A stretch of DNA of 64,000 nt from Natrarchaeobaculum aegyptiacum (GTDB taxonomy: Archaea; Halobacteriota; Halobacteria; Halobacteriales; Natrialbaceae): contig NZ_CP019893.1 in assembly GCF_002156705.1 (NCBI RefSeq), positions 3,658,001-3,722,000 of the forward strand, read 5' to 3'. Numbering within the stretch: the stretch's first letter is position 1; every line of letters begins with the position of its first letter. Shown here piece after piece: positions 26,282 through 36,348 of this stretch. Below the pieces are notes generated by a model. The model had not been told where the DNA came from. It did no database searches and saw only the letters and a program-made list of their open reading frames with translations. Made by a program: the position numbers and the translations under genes.

Positions 26282-28504
26282 TCACTGCTCGTCGGTCGCC
26301 CACGCTGCGGTTTCGCGGACTCGGTCGACAGACAGCGCCTCGAGTGCCACGCGTTCACCGTTCGTTTCGTCCGCGACGACGCCCGCAAGTCCCGCGCGGG
26401 AGTCAGCGCCCGCCTCGACGACGAGTACGCTCGCTCCGGTTCGCCCGAGTCGACGGGCCGCTCGTCGGGTCGCCTCGGTCGGACTCCCGTCGGCGACGTT
26501 CGCCCGCCCATCTGTGACGAGAACGACCACCGAGGCGTCGGACTCCGCGCGCTCGAGCACTTCCCGTGCGGTCTCGAGACCGGCCGGGAGCGGCGTCCGG
26601 TCACCAGAGGGGAGGTCCTTGAGGTGGCGGGCAGCGAGCGAGACGCTGTCGGTCGGCGGGAGCAGCACGTCGGCGTCTTCCCCGGCGAAAGCGACGAACG
26701 CGACGTCGTCGCGGTGTTCGTAGCTGTCCTGAAGCAACTCGAGGACGACGCCCTTCGCAGTGGCCATCGCGGGTCGCATCGACGCGCTGGCGTCGACCGC
26801 GAAGACGATCGTCACCGACGTCTCGCCGGCACGGACCGTCTGTCGGAGGTCTCGGGCCTCGGGGCGAGACCGGCCGCGAGTCGCGGCCGATCGCACCGAC
26901 GCAGCGGCGTCGATCGGACCCTCGCCGGTCGCCTGTTCCGTCCGGACGCGCGCGCCGCGGTTGTCGACGTTCGGGGCAGTCCGTGCACGTGAACCACCGC
27001 TTCCGGTCGCGCTTCGAGCCTCGCCTTCGGGCCCCTCGAGCGCCGGTGCGGCGGCCTCTCCGGCGGCGACCACGTCGCCACGGCGCTGGCCAGGGACGAG
27101 TGGCTGGGCGTCGGTCTCGTCGTCCGGCCCGTCTTCCTCGCCTCCGTCGTCGTCCGATCCGTCTGCGCCGTCGGGTTCGTGGTCGGCCCCGCCCGTGTCG
27201 GCACCCGGTTCGCGTCCGGCGTCAGAACTGGCGGAGTCGACGCCGCCCCGTGAGGGATCCGTACCGCACCCCGAACGGTCGTCACCGCTCGAGTCGTCCC
27301 CGGTTTCAGGCCCCGAATCGGTACCCGTCTCGTCTCCCGATTCGTCGCCGGAGTGGGGCCGGTCGTCGGCCTCACTCGAGTCCTCGTCGGCCGAATCGGA
27401 GCCGTCGTCATCGGATTCTGCTCCGTCGCTGTCGGCCCCGGACTGGTCCTCACCGTCAGCATCGCCTGCCGCTTCGTCGTCGAATCGCTCGTCGAGTACG
27501 TCCTCGAGGTCGGGTTCGTCCTCGAACGGGGTCGAGCGCAAGCGGTGGGGAAGTGCGTACTCAGCGGCCTCGCGGACGTCCGGTTCGATCACCGTGGTTC
27601 GTCCCTCGAGCGCGGCCAGCGCCATCGCGGTCCGGGCGATCGCCACGTCGCCACGGTGGCCGTCGACGCCGGCGTCGATACAGAGCTCCGCGATTTCGGC
27701 CACGAACTCGTCGGGCAGGGAAACGCGGGAGAGACGATCGCGGGCCTGGAGAAGGTCCTCCCGGAGACGTTCGATCTCCTCAGCGTACTCCCGGTGTGGG
27801 TCTCCCTCGTCGCTCGTCCCGAGGACGCGCTCGAGAATCGTGACCCGTTCGTCGACGTCTCGGCTTCCCTCGACGGTGGCCTGGAGGGCGAAACGGTCGC
27901 GAAGCTGTGGGCGGAGGTCGCCTTCCTCGGGGTTCATCGTCCCGATCAGGGTGAACTCGGCCGGGTGGGAGACGCTGATTCCGTCCCGTTCGACGGTGTT
28001 GACACCGCTTGCGGCCGCGTCGAGGACGACGTCGACGAGGTGGTCCTCGAGAAGGTTCACCTCGTCGACGTAGAGGATGCCCCGGTGGGCCCGCGCGAGG
28101 AGACCGGGGTCGAAGTCGGCCTCACCGGCCAGGGCGTCCTCGACCGAGAGGGTGCCGACGACCCGGTCGCGCGTCGCGCCCAGCGGGAGCGTCACCAGCG
28201 GGACGGCACGGGTCTCGATCGGGAGGTCCGCGGCCGTTCGCTCACGGCACGACTCACACTGGAAACTGGGGTCGTCGGGTGCACAGCCATACGGACAGTC
28301 CGCCACGGCCCGCTGTTCGGGGAGGAGATCGACCAGTCCCCGGACGGCGGTCGACTTCGCGGTTCCCTTCTCGCCGACGATCAGCGCGCCGTCGAGGTCG
28401 TCGGTTACGGCAGTCGTGAGCAGGACTCGCTTCAGTTCTTCCTGCCCGACGATCGCCGGGAAGGGGAGTGACGACAGGTTTTTGTTCCCGCGCTTTGCAA
28501 CCAT
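26282..28504 (-). CDS. fused ChlI/ChlD-type chelatase subunit (cobaltochelatase partner)
   Basis: 740 residues. Residues about 10-330 are the AAA+ ChlI part: FPAIVGQEELKRVLL, Walker A VGEKGTAKST, Walker B YVDEVNLLED and TMNPEEGDLRPQLRDRF. A Cys cluster (CPYGC...CESC) lies near residue 75. Residues 350-500 are an Asp/Glu/Ser-rich linker. The C-terminus is a von Willebrand A domain with MIDAS DASAS. With CobN, encoded divergently 35 bp away, it probably inserts cobalt into the corrin ring at the cost of ATP. ATG 28504 lies about 27 nt past a TATA box. Confidence 0.92.
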   Translation of the reverse strand: MVAKRGNKNLSSLPFPAIVGQEELKRVLLTTAVTDDLDGALIVGEKGTAKSTAVRGLVDLLPEQRAVADCPYGCAPDDPSFQCESCRERTAADLPIETRAVPLVTLPLGATRDRVVGTLSVEDALAGEADFDPGLLARAHRGILYVDEVNLLEDHLVDVVLDAAASGVNTVERDGISVSHPAEFTLIGTMNPEEGDLRPQLRDRFALQATVEGSRDVDERVTILERVLGTSDEGDPHREYAEEIERLREDLLQARDRLSRVSLPDEFVAEIAELCIDAGVDGHRGDVAIARTAMALAALEGRTTVIEPDVREAAEYALPHRLRSTPFEDEPDLEDVLDERFDDEAAGDADGEDQSGADSDGAESDDDGSDSADEDSSEADDRPHSGDESGDETGTDSGPETGDDSSGDDRSGCGTDPSRGGVDSASSDAGREPGADTGGADHEPDGADGSDDDGGEEDGPDDETDAQPLVPGQRRGDVVAAGEAAAPALEGPEGEARSATGSGGSRARTAPNVDNRGARVRTEQATGEGPIDAAASVRSAATRGRSRPEARDLRQTVRAGETSVTIVFAVDASASMRPAMATAKGVVLELLQDSYEHRDDVAFVAFAGEDADVLLPPTDSVSLAARHLKDLPSGDRTPLPAGLETAREVLERAESDASVVVLVTDGRANVADGSPTEATRRAARRLGRTGASVLVVEAGADSRAGLAGVVADETNGERVALEALSVDRVRETAAWATDEQ

Positions 28505-28526
28505 GCTTGAGCTAATACAAGGGAGG

Positions 28527-28535
28527 TTTATAAAA
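28527..28535 (-). promoter_or_regulatory. TATA box for the chelatase gene
   Basis: Within the 35-bp gap between chlID and cobN the sequence TTTATAAAA sits about 27 nt upstream of the chelatase ATG at 28504, the geometry of a leaderless leftward promoter. For cobN the same box would be only 4 bp before its ATG, so it cannot serve that gene; cobN instead has GGGAGG at 28521-28526. Confidence 0.6.
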
Positions 28536-28539
28536 GGCG

Positions 28540-31500
28540 ATGACACGGATCGGAATCTACACCGCGACGGAGAACGAACTCGGATCGATCGGTCAGGCCG
28601 CCGAACGACTTCCGGACGCCGACCTGGTCGTCCGCTCGGAGAGCGATCTGGACGACGAGGCCGCCATCGAGGAGTTCGTCGAGGAATTGCGCGACGCCGC
28701 AGCCGCCATCTTCTGGCTGCACGGTGGCGAAGACAGCATGCCCGGTTACGACTACGCCACGGGCGCACTCGAGGAGGCGACCGTCCCGCTGGTCGTCAAG
28801 GCGACCGGCGACGCGTTCGCGTTCGAGGACACGACGGTCAGTGACGACCACCGCGACCAGGCGTACGAGTACCTCGAGAAAGGGGGGACGATCAACGTCG
28901 AGAACCTGTGTCGGTTCCTCGCGAGCGAGTACGACGACCGCGACCTCGAGTACGACGAGCCCGCCGCGCTCCCCACGGAGGGCGTCTACCACCCCGACCA
29001 CCCCGGAATCGGGTACGAGGAACTGCTCGAGACCCACGACCCCGAGAAGCCGACGGTCGCGATCTGGTTCTACGAATCCCACTGGACACACGAGAATACG
29101 AGGTACGTCGACGCACAGGTGCGCGCACTCGAGGAGCAGGGGGCGAATTCCCTCCCGATCTTCTGTAACCCCGCCACGGACACGGAAGAGCAAGAGGACG
29201 CCGAGTGGGTGACAGACAACTGGTTGATCGACGACGAGGGACAGCCGGTCGTCGACGCCGTGCTCTCCTCGTTCATGTTCTCCCTGTCGATGGACGAACG
29301 CGGCCGCTCGGCGAGCGACGAGGGCCAGAGCGCCGAAGACGTCTTCCTCGACCGCCTCGGCGTCCCGGTGATCCAGACGATCACGACGATGCGCTCGCGG
29401 TCGCGCTACGAGTCGAGCGACACAGGCGTGATGGGATTCGAACTCGCCCTCTCGGTCGCCCTGCCGGAGTTCGATGGGAACGTCATCACACACCCGATTT
29501 CCGGGAAAGAACGCACCGACGACGAGGGAGGGATCGGCTCCGCGCCGAAACACCACTTCCCGATCGAGGACCGGATCGACCACGCGACCCGGCTCGCGGT
29601 CAACTGGGCAAACCTGCGTCACACCCCGAACGAGGAGAAGAACGTGGCCGTCGTCCTCCACAACTACCCGCCGAGCGACGACGGCATCGGGACTGCGTTC
29701 GGCCTCGACAGTCCCGAGTCGACCGTCAACCTGCTCTCCGAACTCGAGGGTCGCAATTACGACCTCGGCGGCCAGATGCCCGAGGACGGCCAAACACTCG
29801 TCGAGACGCTCACCTCGCAACTGACCCTCGAGGACCGCTGGGTCGCCCCCGAGGACGTCCGCGACCTCTCTGTCGACGTCGTCTCTACCGAGCAGTACGC
29901 GGCGTGGTTCGCCGAGACCGACGAGCGGTTCCAGAAGAACGTCGTCGAGGAGTGGGGCGAGGTTCCAGACAGGCCGTTCGCCATTCCAGGAACCCAGTTC
30001 GGTAACGTCCTCGTCACCGTCCAGCCGCCACGCGGGTTCGGGATGGACCCCTCGAAGGTCTACCACGACTCGGACCTCCAGCCGCCCCACGACTACTACG
30101 CGTTCTACGGCTGGCTGCGCAACGAGTTCGAGGCCGACGCCGTCGTCCATCTGGGGACTCACGGCAGCCTCGAGTGGCTCCCCGGCAAGACGGTCGGCCT
30201 GAACGGCGAGAGTGCCCCGGACCAGCTGGTCGACGACCTCCCGAACGTCTATCCCTACATCGTGAACAACCCGGGTGAGGGGACCCAGGCCAAGCGGCGC
30301 TCCTATGCAGCGATCGTCGACTACCTGACCCCCGTGATGCGCTCGGCGGGAACCTACGACGAACTCGCGGACCTCGAGGAACTCGCCAATCAGTACCGTG
30401 AAGCGGGTATGGAAGACGCCCGTGCGGACGATGGTGCACAGCTCGAGACGCTGATTCGCGAGAAAGTCGACGAGATGGACCTGGCGGTCGAACTGGGCGT
30501 CGAGGGCACCATCGACGAGAGGGCGGACGTCCGTGGCCCCGAGGAAGCGGGGTCGACCCTCGCGGAAGGCGATGTCGAGGGCGAGGACCTCGCGATCGAC
30601 GACCTCGTCGAGCGCATCCACGAGTACCTCACGGACGTCAAGACGACCCAGATCCGGCTGGGGCTGCATACGATGTCCGAACCGCCGAAAGGCGAACGAC
30701 TCGTCGAGTACCTCGTCGCGCTCACCCGTCTCGAGAACCCCGGCGCACCGAGCCTGCGTGAGAGCGTTGCGGGCGCGCTGGGCGTCGACTACGAGACGAT
30801 GCTGAACGCGCCTGGCGAGTACGACGCGGATCTCGGGATGACCTACGCCGAGGCCGCCGACGTCGTCTACGAGACGAGTCTCGAGCTGATCGAGACGCTC
30901 GCCGAACACGACTTCGACGTCCCCGTCTCCGAACTCGAGGGTGGGCCCGAGGACGAGGTCAATATCAACCTCCTGATCGTCGACCTCGGGCCGGTCGGTG
31001 ACGCGAAGGCGAAGCCGGGTGCCCACGACGACCTCCGGAAGGCCCTCGCGTACGTCTGTGAGGAGGCCCAGCCGCGCGTGCAGGGTGCCGAAGACGAGAT
31101 TCCGCGGACCGCAGAAGCGTTGTCGGGCGAGTACGTGCCGCCGGGCGGCTCCGGCGCGCCGACCCGCGGTGGCGTCGACCTGCTGCCGACCGCGCGGAAC
31201 TTCTACACGCTCGATCCGCGGAAGGTACCCGCCAAGCCGGCGTGGCAGGTCGGCAAGGAAGTCGCGGAGGGCGTCCTCGAGCGTCACCATACTGAAAACG
31301 GCGAGTACCCCGAGGAGATCGGCGTCGTCGCGTGGGGGACCCCCACGGTGCGCACCCGCGGAGAGACCATCGCTCAGGTGCTCGCGATGATGGGCGTCGA
31401 ACCGCAGTGGACCGACGCCGGCCGGATCGACGACGTCGAACCGATCCCACTCGAGGACCTGGGCCGACCCCGGATCGACGTTACGACGCGCGTCTCCGGG

Positions 31501-32436
31501 CTGTTCCGCGACGCGTTCCCGGCTGCCGCAGGCGTGATCCACGACGCCGTCGACGCCGTGGTCGACCTCGACGAGCCCCACGAGATGAACTACGTGAAGA
31601 AACACGTCGAGGCGGAAGCCGAACAGTTGCAAGACGAGGAGGGCCTCGACGAGTCAGACGCCTGGACGGCCGCGAAACACCGCGTGTTCACCACGAAACC
31701 CGGCGGCTACGGTGCCGGAACGAACAAGGCCGTCGACGAAGGCAACTGGGACGATCGCTCCGATCTCGCGAGCGTCTACGTCCAGTGGGGTGGCTACGCG
31801 ATGGGGTCGAGAGGACGCGTCTCCGACGCTCACGCCTCCTTCGAGCGCCGACTTTCCAGTGTGGACGCCACCGTCAAGCTCGAGGATACGATGGAACAGG
31901 ACGAGTTCGACTCCTCTGACTGGTACGCGTTCCACGGCGGGTTCATCTCCGCCGTCGCGGAAGTCTCGGGCGAGGAACCGGCTTCCTACGTGGGCGACTC
32001 CTCGGATCCAGACAACGTCGACGTCTACACGAACGAAGAGAAGGTCCGCAAGGCCATGCGCGCACGCGTGCTCAATCCCGACTGGCTCGAGTCCATGGAA
32101 GAGCACGGCTACAAGGGCGCGGGCGACCTCTCGACCACGGTCGACGTCACTCTCGGCTGGGACGCGACGACTGGCGTCGTGAGCGATACCCTGTGGGAGG
32201 AAGTCGCCGAGAAGTTCGCCTTCGACGACGACCGCCAGGCGTGGATGCGCGACGTGAACCCGTGGGCACTCGAGTCGATCACCGACACGCTGCTCGAGGC
32301 GATCGATCGGGACCTCTGGGACGCAGACGACGAGACGGTCGACCGCCTGCGCGACCTGAACCTCGAGGTCGAGGGTGATCTCGAGGCGCGCACGACGAAC
32401 GAGGCCGTCGGCGCGGGGGTGAGTACCGATGACTGA
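28540..32436 (+). CDS. cobN: cobaltochelatase large subunit CobN
   Basis: 1,298 residues, the usual size for CobN/BchH-type subunits. Typical segments include the acidic entry IFWLHGGEDSMPGYDYATGA, VIQTITTMRSRSRYESS, NYPPSDDGIGTAFGLDSPES and HLGTHGSLEWLPGKTVGLNG. It binds hydrogenobyrinate-type corrin and cobalt, working with the ChlI/D ATPase. ATG 28540 is set by the domain start. It overlaps cbiC by 8 bp, beginning a rightward cobalamin operon. Confidence 0.95.
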   Translation: MTRIGIYTATENELGSIGQAAERLPDADLVVRSESDLDDEAAIEEFVEELRDAAAAIFWLHGGEDSMPGYDYATGALEEATVPLVVKATGDAFAFEDTTVSDDHRDQAYEYLEKGGTINVENLCRFLASEYDDRDLEYDEPAALPTEGVYHPDHPGIGYEELLETHDPEKPTVAIWFYESHWTHENTRYVDAQVRALEEQGANSLPIFCNPATDTEEQEDAEWVTDNWLIDDEGQPVVDAVLSSFMFSLSMDERGRSASDEGQSAEDVFLDRLGVPVIQTITTMRSRSRYESSDTGVMGFELALSVALPEFDGNVITHPISGKERTDDEGGIGSAPKHHFPIEDRIDHATRLAVNWANLRHTPNEEKNVAVVLHNYPPSDDGIGTAFGLDSPESTVNLLSELEGRNYDLGGQMPEDGQTLVETLTSQLTLEDRWVAPEDVRDLSVDVVSTEQYAAWFAETDERFQKNVVEEWGEVPDRPFAIPGTQFGNVLVTVQPPRGFGMDPSKVYHDSDLQPPHDYYAFYGWLRNEFEADAVVHLGTHGSLEWLPGKTVGLNGESAPDQLVDDLPNVYPYIVNNPGEGTQAKRRSYAAIVDYLTPVMRSAGTYDELADLEELANQYREAGMEDARADDGAQLETLIREKVDEMDLAVELGVEGTIDERADVRGPEEAGSTLAEGDVEGEDLAIDDLVERIHEYLTDVKTTQIRLGLHTMSEPPKGERLVEYLVALTRLENPGAPSLRESVAGALGVDYETMLNAPGEYDADLGMTYAEAADVVYETSLELIETLAEHDFDVPVSELEGGPEDEVNINLLIVDLGPVGDAKAKPGAHDDLRKALAYVCEEAQPRVQGAEDEIPRTAEALSGEYVPPGGSGAPTRGGVDLLPTARNFYTLDPRKVPAKPAWQVGKEVAEGVLERHHTENGEYPEEIGVVAWGTPTVRTRGETIAQVLAMMGVEPQWTDAGRIDDVEPIPLEDLGRPRIDVTTRVSGLFRDAFPAAAGVIHDAVDAVVDLDEPHEMNYVKKHVEAEAEQLQDEEGLDESDAWTAAKHRVFTTKPGGYGAGTNKAVDEGNWDDRSDLASVYVQWGGYAMGSRGRVSDAHASFERRLSSVDATVKLEDTMEQDEFDSSDWYAFHGGFISAVAEVSGEEPASYVGDSSDPDNVDVYTNEEKVRKAMRARVLNPDWLESMEEHGYKGAGDLSTTVDVTLGWDATTGVVSDTLWEEVAEKFAFDDDRQAWMRDVNPWALESITDTLLEAIDRDLWDADDETVDRLRDLNLEVEGDLEARTTNEAVGAGVSTDD

Positions 32437-33247
32437 CGACGGCACGCTCGAGGGCCGAGCGAAGATCGATGGGAACGCAGTCGACGATCGACTGGTACCC
32501 GACGGTGGGACGGAGTACGACCGCGAGTACGCCGACCTCGGCGCGACGACCCAGGAGGCGATGGACATCGCCGAGACGAGCATGGACATCGTCCGGCAGT
32601 TCGTGCCCGACGAGACGCTTGCCGATCGAGTCCGACAGAAGGCCGTCCACTCGATGGGCGACATCGAGTTCCAGCACCTGATCCGCTTTACCGGCGAAGA
32701 CGACCTCGGCGACGACGAAGATGCGCCGGTCCGGGCGGGCGCGAAAGCCGTCCTCGCAGAGGCGAACGTCGTCACAGACATCACGATGGCTCAGGCGGGA
32801 ATCACCGGTCGGGGTCACGACTGTGAGAAACACAAGGCGATCGGCCACGGGGCCGAACTCGCGGCGGAAACGGGCATGACTCGCACCGCCGCGGGCGTCC
32901 TCGAGCTGGACAAACGGGGCGTCTACGACGGGTCGATCGCGACGGTCGGCAACGCGCCGACGGCCGCCTTCGCACTCGCCGACTGTATCGAGAACGGCAC
33001 TCGACCGGCAGTGGTCGTCGCCACCCCGGTTGGGTTCGTCAAGGCAGAAGAGAGTCGCCAGCGAATCCGCGAGGTGAGCGAGGCTTACGGCGTGCCCGCG
33101 ATCACGAACGTTGGGAGACGCGGTGGTAGCGGACTCGCTGCCGCGTTGACGAACGAGCTGATCCACGTCGCCAAAGACGTTCGGACGGGCGACCTCGAAC
33201 TCGAGCGCACGGCTGAAGAGCGGAGCGCCGACGAGGTGGAATCGTGA
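32429..33247 (+). CDS. cbiC: precorrin-8X methylmutase
   Basis: 272 residues. The central part carries the CbiC/CobH pattern: RQKAVHSMGDIEFQHLIRF, VVTDITMAQAGI and TRPAVVVATPVGFVKAEESR, with the catalytic His in the AVHSMGD motif. It moves the C11 methyl to C12 to give (cobalto)hydrogenobyrinate. An N-terminal acidic extension of about 40 residues is haloarchaeal. The ATG at 32429 lies inside the cobN end, and its stop overlaps cbiE by 4 bp (GTGA). Confidence 0.94.
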   Translation: MTDDGTLEGRAKIDGNAVDDRLVPDGGTEYDREYADLGATTQEAMDIAETSMDIVRQFVPDETLADRVRQKAVHSMGDIEFQHLIRFTGEDDLGDDEDAPVRAGAKAVLAEANVVTDITMAQAGITGRGHDCEKHKAIGHGAELAAETGMTRTAAGVLELDKRGVYDGSIATVGNAPTAAFALADCIENGTRPAVVVATPVGFVKAEESRQRIREVSEAYGVPAITNVGRRGGSGLAAALTNELIHVAKDVRTGDLELERTAEERSADEVES

Positions 33248-34044
33248 GCGACGAGTACGACCTCGACAGCGGTCCCGATCCGGCAACGTTTGCGGCCGCC
33301 GAATCAGAGCCAGACGTCGACGAATCGATAGCCGACCCCGTTTACGCCGTCGGCGTCGGCCCGGGCAATCAGGAGTACCTCACCCCACGCGGCCGGCGAG
33401 CGATCGAAGAGGCCGACGTCGTCGTCGGCTTCACGACCGTCGTCGAGTTCGTCGCCGACCTGACCGACGCCGACCTGTTGACCTGCGGCTACGCCGACGA
33501 GGCCGAGGCGCTCGAGGCCTTCACCGAACGCGTGGCCGACGGCGAATCGGGGACGGCCGTCGCGATGGGCGACCCGAACCACTCGGGCTACCAGTTCGTC
33601 GGGAAGGTCCAGCAGGCAGTCCAGTCAGTCGACCCCAGTACGCCCGTTCGCGTTATCCCCGGCATCTCCTCGTTGCAGGTGGCCGCCAGTCGCGCCCGAA
33701 CGCCGATGGAAGACACCGAGTTCGTCACACTCCACAAGAGCGGCGACCTCGAGGGCGATATGGATCGCCTCGCGACGGCCGTCGTCGAGGACCGCCGGCA
33801 CGCGCTCGTCCTCCCGCGACCGTACGACCGGATGCCGGGCGACCTCGCCGCCGTCCTGCTCGAGCGCGGCGCGCCGGCCGACCTCGAGGCGCTGGTGCTC
33901 GAGAAGCTGACCCACGACGAGGAGACGGTCCACCGGTTTACCCTCGAGACGCTCGCAGAGCACGCAGGCGGCGACGGGAGAGAAGAGACGCCGTTTTCGG
34001 ATCTGGTGGTCCTCGCCGTCCGGCAGCCGGTCGCACCGAGTTAG
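33244..34044 (+). CDS. cbiE: precorrin-6Y/cobalt-precorrin-7 C5-methyltransferase
   Basis: 266 residues. The tetrapyrrole methylase fold begins YAVGVGPGNQEYLTPRGRRA and continues with AVAMGDPNHSGYQF and VIPGISSLQVAASRARTP; these bind SAM and corrin. Acts before CbiC in the pathway. GTG 33244 overlaps the cbiC stop (GTGA), so translation is coupled. An acidic N-terminal tail of about 35 residues precedes the domain. No CbiT fusion is seen. Confidence 0.92.
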   Translation: MSDEYDLDSGPDPATFAAAESEPDVDESIADPVYAVGVGPGNQEYLTPRGRRAIEEADVVVGFTTVVEFVADLTDADLLTCGYADEAEALEAFTERVADGESGTAVAMGDPNHSGYQFVGKVQQAVQSVDPSTPVRVIPGISSLQVAASRARTPMEDTEFVTLHKSGDLEGDMDRLATAVVEDRRHALVLPRPYDRMPGDLAAVLLERGAPADLEALVLEKLTHDEETVHRFTLETLAEHAGGDGREETPFSDLVVLAVRQPVAPS

Positions 34045-34056
34045 GCGCTGCTGGCG

Positions 34057-34221
34057 TTAGGAGTCGCTCTGGCGCTCGCGCAACACCGTCCCGACCGTCT
34101 TCGAGACTTCCTCGAGGGCGACCGAGTGGGTCTTTCGAAGGTCACCCTCCTGCGCGTCGTCGAGATGCTGGAGGGCTTCACGAAGGTGGCGTTCGACGTC
34201 TGGTTCGCCATCATCGGTCAT
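34057..34221 (-). CDS. 54-residue acidic hypothetical protein
   Basis: ATG 34221 opens MTDDGEPDVERHLREALQHL, then DDAQEGDLRKTHSVALEEVS and KTVGTVLRERQSDS, with stop at 34057. It is amphipathic and helical, with host-like codon use. Function unknown. It converges on cbiE with 12 bp between them, which supports a real, tightly packed gene. Confidence 0.62.
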   Translation of the reverse strand: MTDDGEPDVERHLREALQHLDDAQEGDLRKTHSVALEEVSKTVGTVLRERQSDS

Positions 34222-34406
34222 AGTGATCTCACCTAGGAGACTCGCGCGGGAAAGTCCATCGCCGTCACGAGAGTGGCGGTCACGCTGGCAACCCTCGTCG
34301 GCAGGTCGATAGCCCGGGTGACGCCGCTCGACAGTGGTGTGCGATCGTCACTCGCGTCCGAGTATAATATGTGCAGTTAAGTAGCGCGGCGGCGGTCGTT
34401 CACCTA

Positions 34407-35378
34407 ATGGGCTACTATGCGGGCGTCGACCTCGGTGCGACGAACGTCCGGGCGATCGTGGCCGACGGCGATGGGACGACGATCGGCACGAGTCGTAACC
34501 GGACACCGCGCGGACCGACCGGGATCGACGTCACCGAGGGCGTCCTCGAGACTCTCCGGGAAGCCTGCGCGGCCGCAGGGATTACACCGGACGAGATCGA
34601 GGCTGCCGGAATTGGCTCGATCGGACCGTTCGACCTCGCGGAGGGGGCGGTAATCGACCCGGCGAACCTTCCGGACTCGATCGACCGGATCCCGCTGACG
34701 GGACCGATCGAGAAACTGATCGACAGCGACGAGGTCTACCTTCACAACGACACCAACGCGGGCGTCATCGGCGAGCGGTTCCACGCCGATCGAAACCCCG
34801 ACGACATGGTCTACATCACCATCTCCTCCGGGATCGGGGCCGGCGTCTGCTGTGACGGTGAGATCCTCGACGGCTGGGACGGCAACGCCGGCGAAGTCGG
34901 CCACTGCGTCGTCGATCCCACCGGCCGACTCACCTGCGGCTGCGGGCGCGACGGCCACTGGGAGGCGTACTGCTCCGGAAACGCCATCCCTGACTACGCG
35001 CGCCTGCTCGCCGACGACGATCCGACGATCGATACCGACCTCCCGCTCGACGGTCCCGAATTTTCCGCCAAGGACGTCTTCGAGCTCGCGGGCGACGACG
35101 AACTCGCAGACTACGTGATCGACCAGCTCGCCCACTGGAACGCGATCGGCGTCACCAACGTGATCCACTCGTTCTCGCCGATCGTCGTCTCCTTCGGCGG
35201 GGCCGTCGCCCTCCACAACGAGGAACTCGTCGTCGACCCGATCCGCGAGCGCGTCTCCGAGATGGTGATGACGAACGTGCCCCAAATTCGCGTCACCGAC
35301 CTCGGTGACGACGTCGTCGTCGAGGGTGCACTCGCCAGCGCCCTCACCGGCGGAACGGGTGACCGGCGACAGCTCTGA
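34407..35378 (+). CDS. glk: ROK-family glucokinase
   Basis: 323 residues. ROK hallmarks: phosphate loop GVDLGATNVRAIV, HNDTNAGVIGE with the catalytic Asp, and the zinc-binding GNAGEVGHCVVDP...CGCGRDGHWEAYCSG. Predicted to phosphorylate glucose or a related sugar with ATP. ATG 34407 precedes the domain by three residues. A TATA-like TATAATAT at 34361-34368 would give a short leader. Stands alone. Confidence 0.88.
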   Translation: MGYYAGVDLGATNVRAIVADGDGTTIGTSRNRTPRGPTGIDVTEGVLETLREACAAAGITPDEIEAAGIGSIGPFDLAEGAVIDPANLPDSIDRIPLTGPIEKLIDSDEVYLHNDTNAGVIGERFHADRNPDDMVYITISSGIGAGVCCDGEILDGWDGNAGEVGHCVVDPTGRLTCGCGRDGHWEAYCSGNAIPDYARLLADDDPTIDTDLPLDGPEFSAKDVFELAGDDELADYVIDQLAHWNAIGVTNVIHSFSPIVVSFGGAVALHNEELVVDPIRERVSEMVMTNVPQIRVTDLGDDVVVEGALASALTGGTGDRRQL

Positions 35379-35484
35379 TCGGTGTTCACAACACACCGAA
35401 TCCTGGTGATATCTTCCGTCCTGAGCGTCAGTATCGGTGATCGATCGGTCCTCGTTATTTGAGCCTCGAGTGCGTTGGTTTACC

Positions 35485-35706
35485 ATGGCAGAAGACTCGA
35501 AGCGAATCACCGGCGGTTTCCTCACGCTCGTCGTGGGACTCCTCATCGTACTTGCTGGCGTCTTCCTCGGAGGAAACCTCGTGGTCATGGCCGTCGGCGG
35601 CCTCGTCGGTCTCCTGGGTGTCAGCGCGCTGGCCCTCGGGGCGTTCGCCCTCGAGGCCGAGAACGGCTCACACCACGACTCGAGTTCGTCTGGAAGCCAG
35701 CACTGA
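35485..35706 (+). CDS. small two-helix membrane protein
   Basis: 73 residues: MAEDSKRITGG, then two hydrophobic stretches (FLTLVVGLLIVLAGVFLGG; LVVMAVGGLVGLLGVSALAL) and a His/Ser-rich tail. Function unknown. ATG 35485 chosen over 35437 because the shorter form begins right before the first helix. Confidence 0.6.
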   Translation: MAEDSKRITGGFLTLVVGLLIVLAGVFLGGNLVVMAVGGLVGLLGVSALALGAFALEAENGSHHDSSSSGSQH

Positions 35707-35817
35707 CCACCACGGCCACCGGGTCGATCCACCTCGAGACCAGTCTATCCCGGTCGTTCCTGACGAATTCGCCCGCGCGACGCAATATATTCCCCGTTCG
35801 AGCACCAAGCGTGTGGT

Positions 35818-36183
35818 ATGACAGAAGCCGACACCGAGGCCACGCTCCGGGAGCGTGTCGAGACGTGGCTCAGTCGCGAGATGCCGATCATCCAGATGCA
35901 CGGCGGGACGAGCGCCGTCCGAGAAGCAGACCCCGAGACGGGCGAAGTGATCATCGAACTCGGCGGCGGCTGTGCCGGCTGCTCCGTCAGTGACGTCACG
36001 ACCGGCAACATCGAAGCCGCCCTCCTCGAGTGGCCCGACGTCGACGACGTGACCGTTCGCGTTCCCGACCCACGCGAGAGTCTCGGTGGCCCAGAACAGG
36101 CCGAATCGATCATGGGCATCGACCGAACCGAAGGCGGTCGAGGCGACTGGGGGTCGTCGAATCCCGGAAAAGACCACCTCTAG
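35818..36183 (+). CDS. NifU C-terminal-domain iron-sulfur scaffold protein
   Basis: 121 residues. The NifU-C signature is present: MHGGTSAVREADPETGEVII and LGGGCAGCSVSDVT with the C-x2-C that carries a bridging Fe-S cluster. The C-terminus ends with an unstructured polar tail. Likely helps deliver Fe-S clusters. The TATA-like ATATATTCC at about 35785-35793 is 26-30 nt before the ATG, so it has its own promoter. Confidence 0.85.
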   Translation: MTEADTEATLRERVETWLSREMPIIQMHGGTSAVREADPETGEVIIELGGGCAGCSVSDVTTGNIEAALLEWPDVDDVTVRVPDPRESLGGPEQAESIMGIDRTEGGRGDWGSSNPGKDHL

Positions 36184-36348
36184 GCGCGGGTGAAAGCAGC
36201 CGACAGGACCACTGTTCGGATCGCAGGCAGGATGTGGGTCGCTCCCAGTGACAGCCGACTTTGGGAACTCCTATATGTAGTCAGGCGCGAAACTGGAAGT
36301 CGTATACCATGACGACGCGTGGACGTCCGCGACACGGAGGTGACGGCG

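Noticed and set aside
28528-31632. 1,034-codon leftward frame opposite cobN
   Set aside because: Shadow of cobN, whose motifs are clear; arises from GC-rich codon bias.
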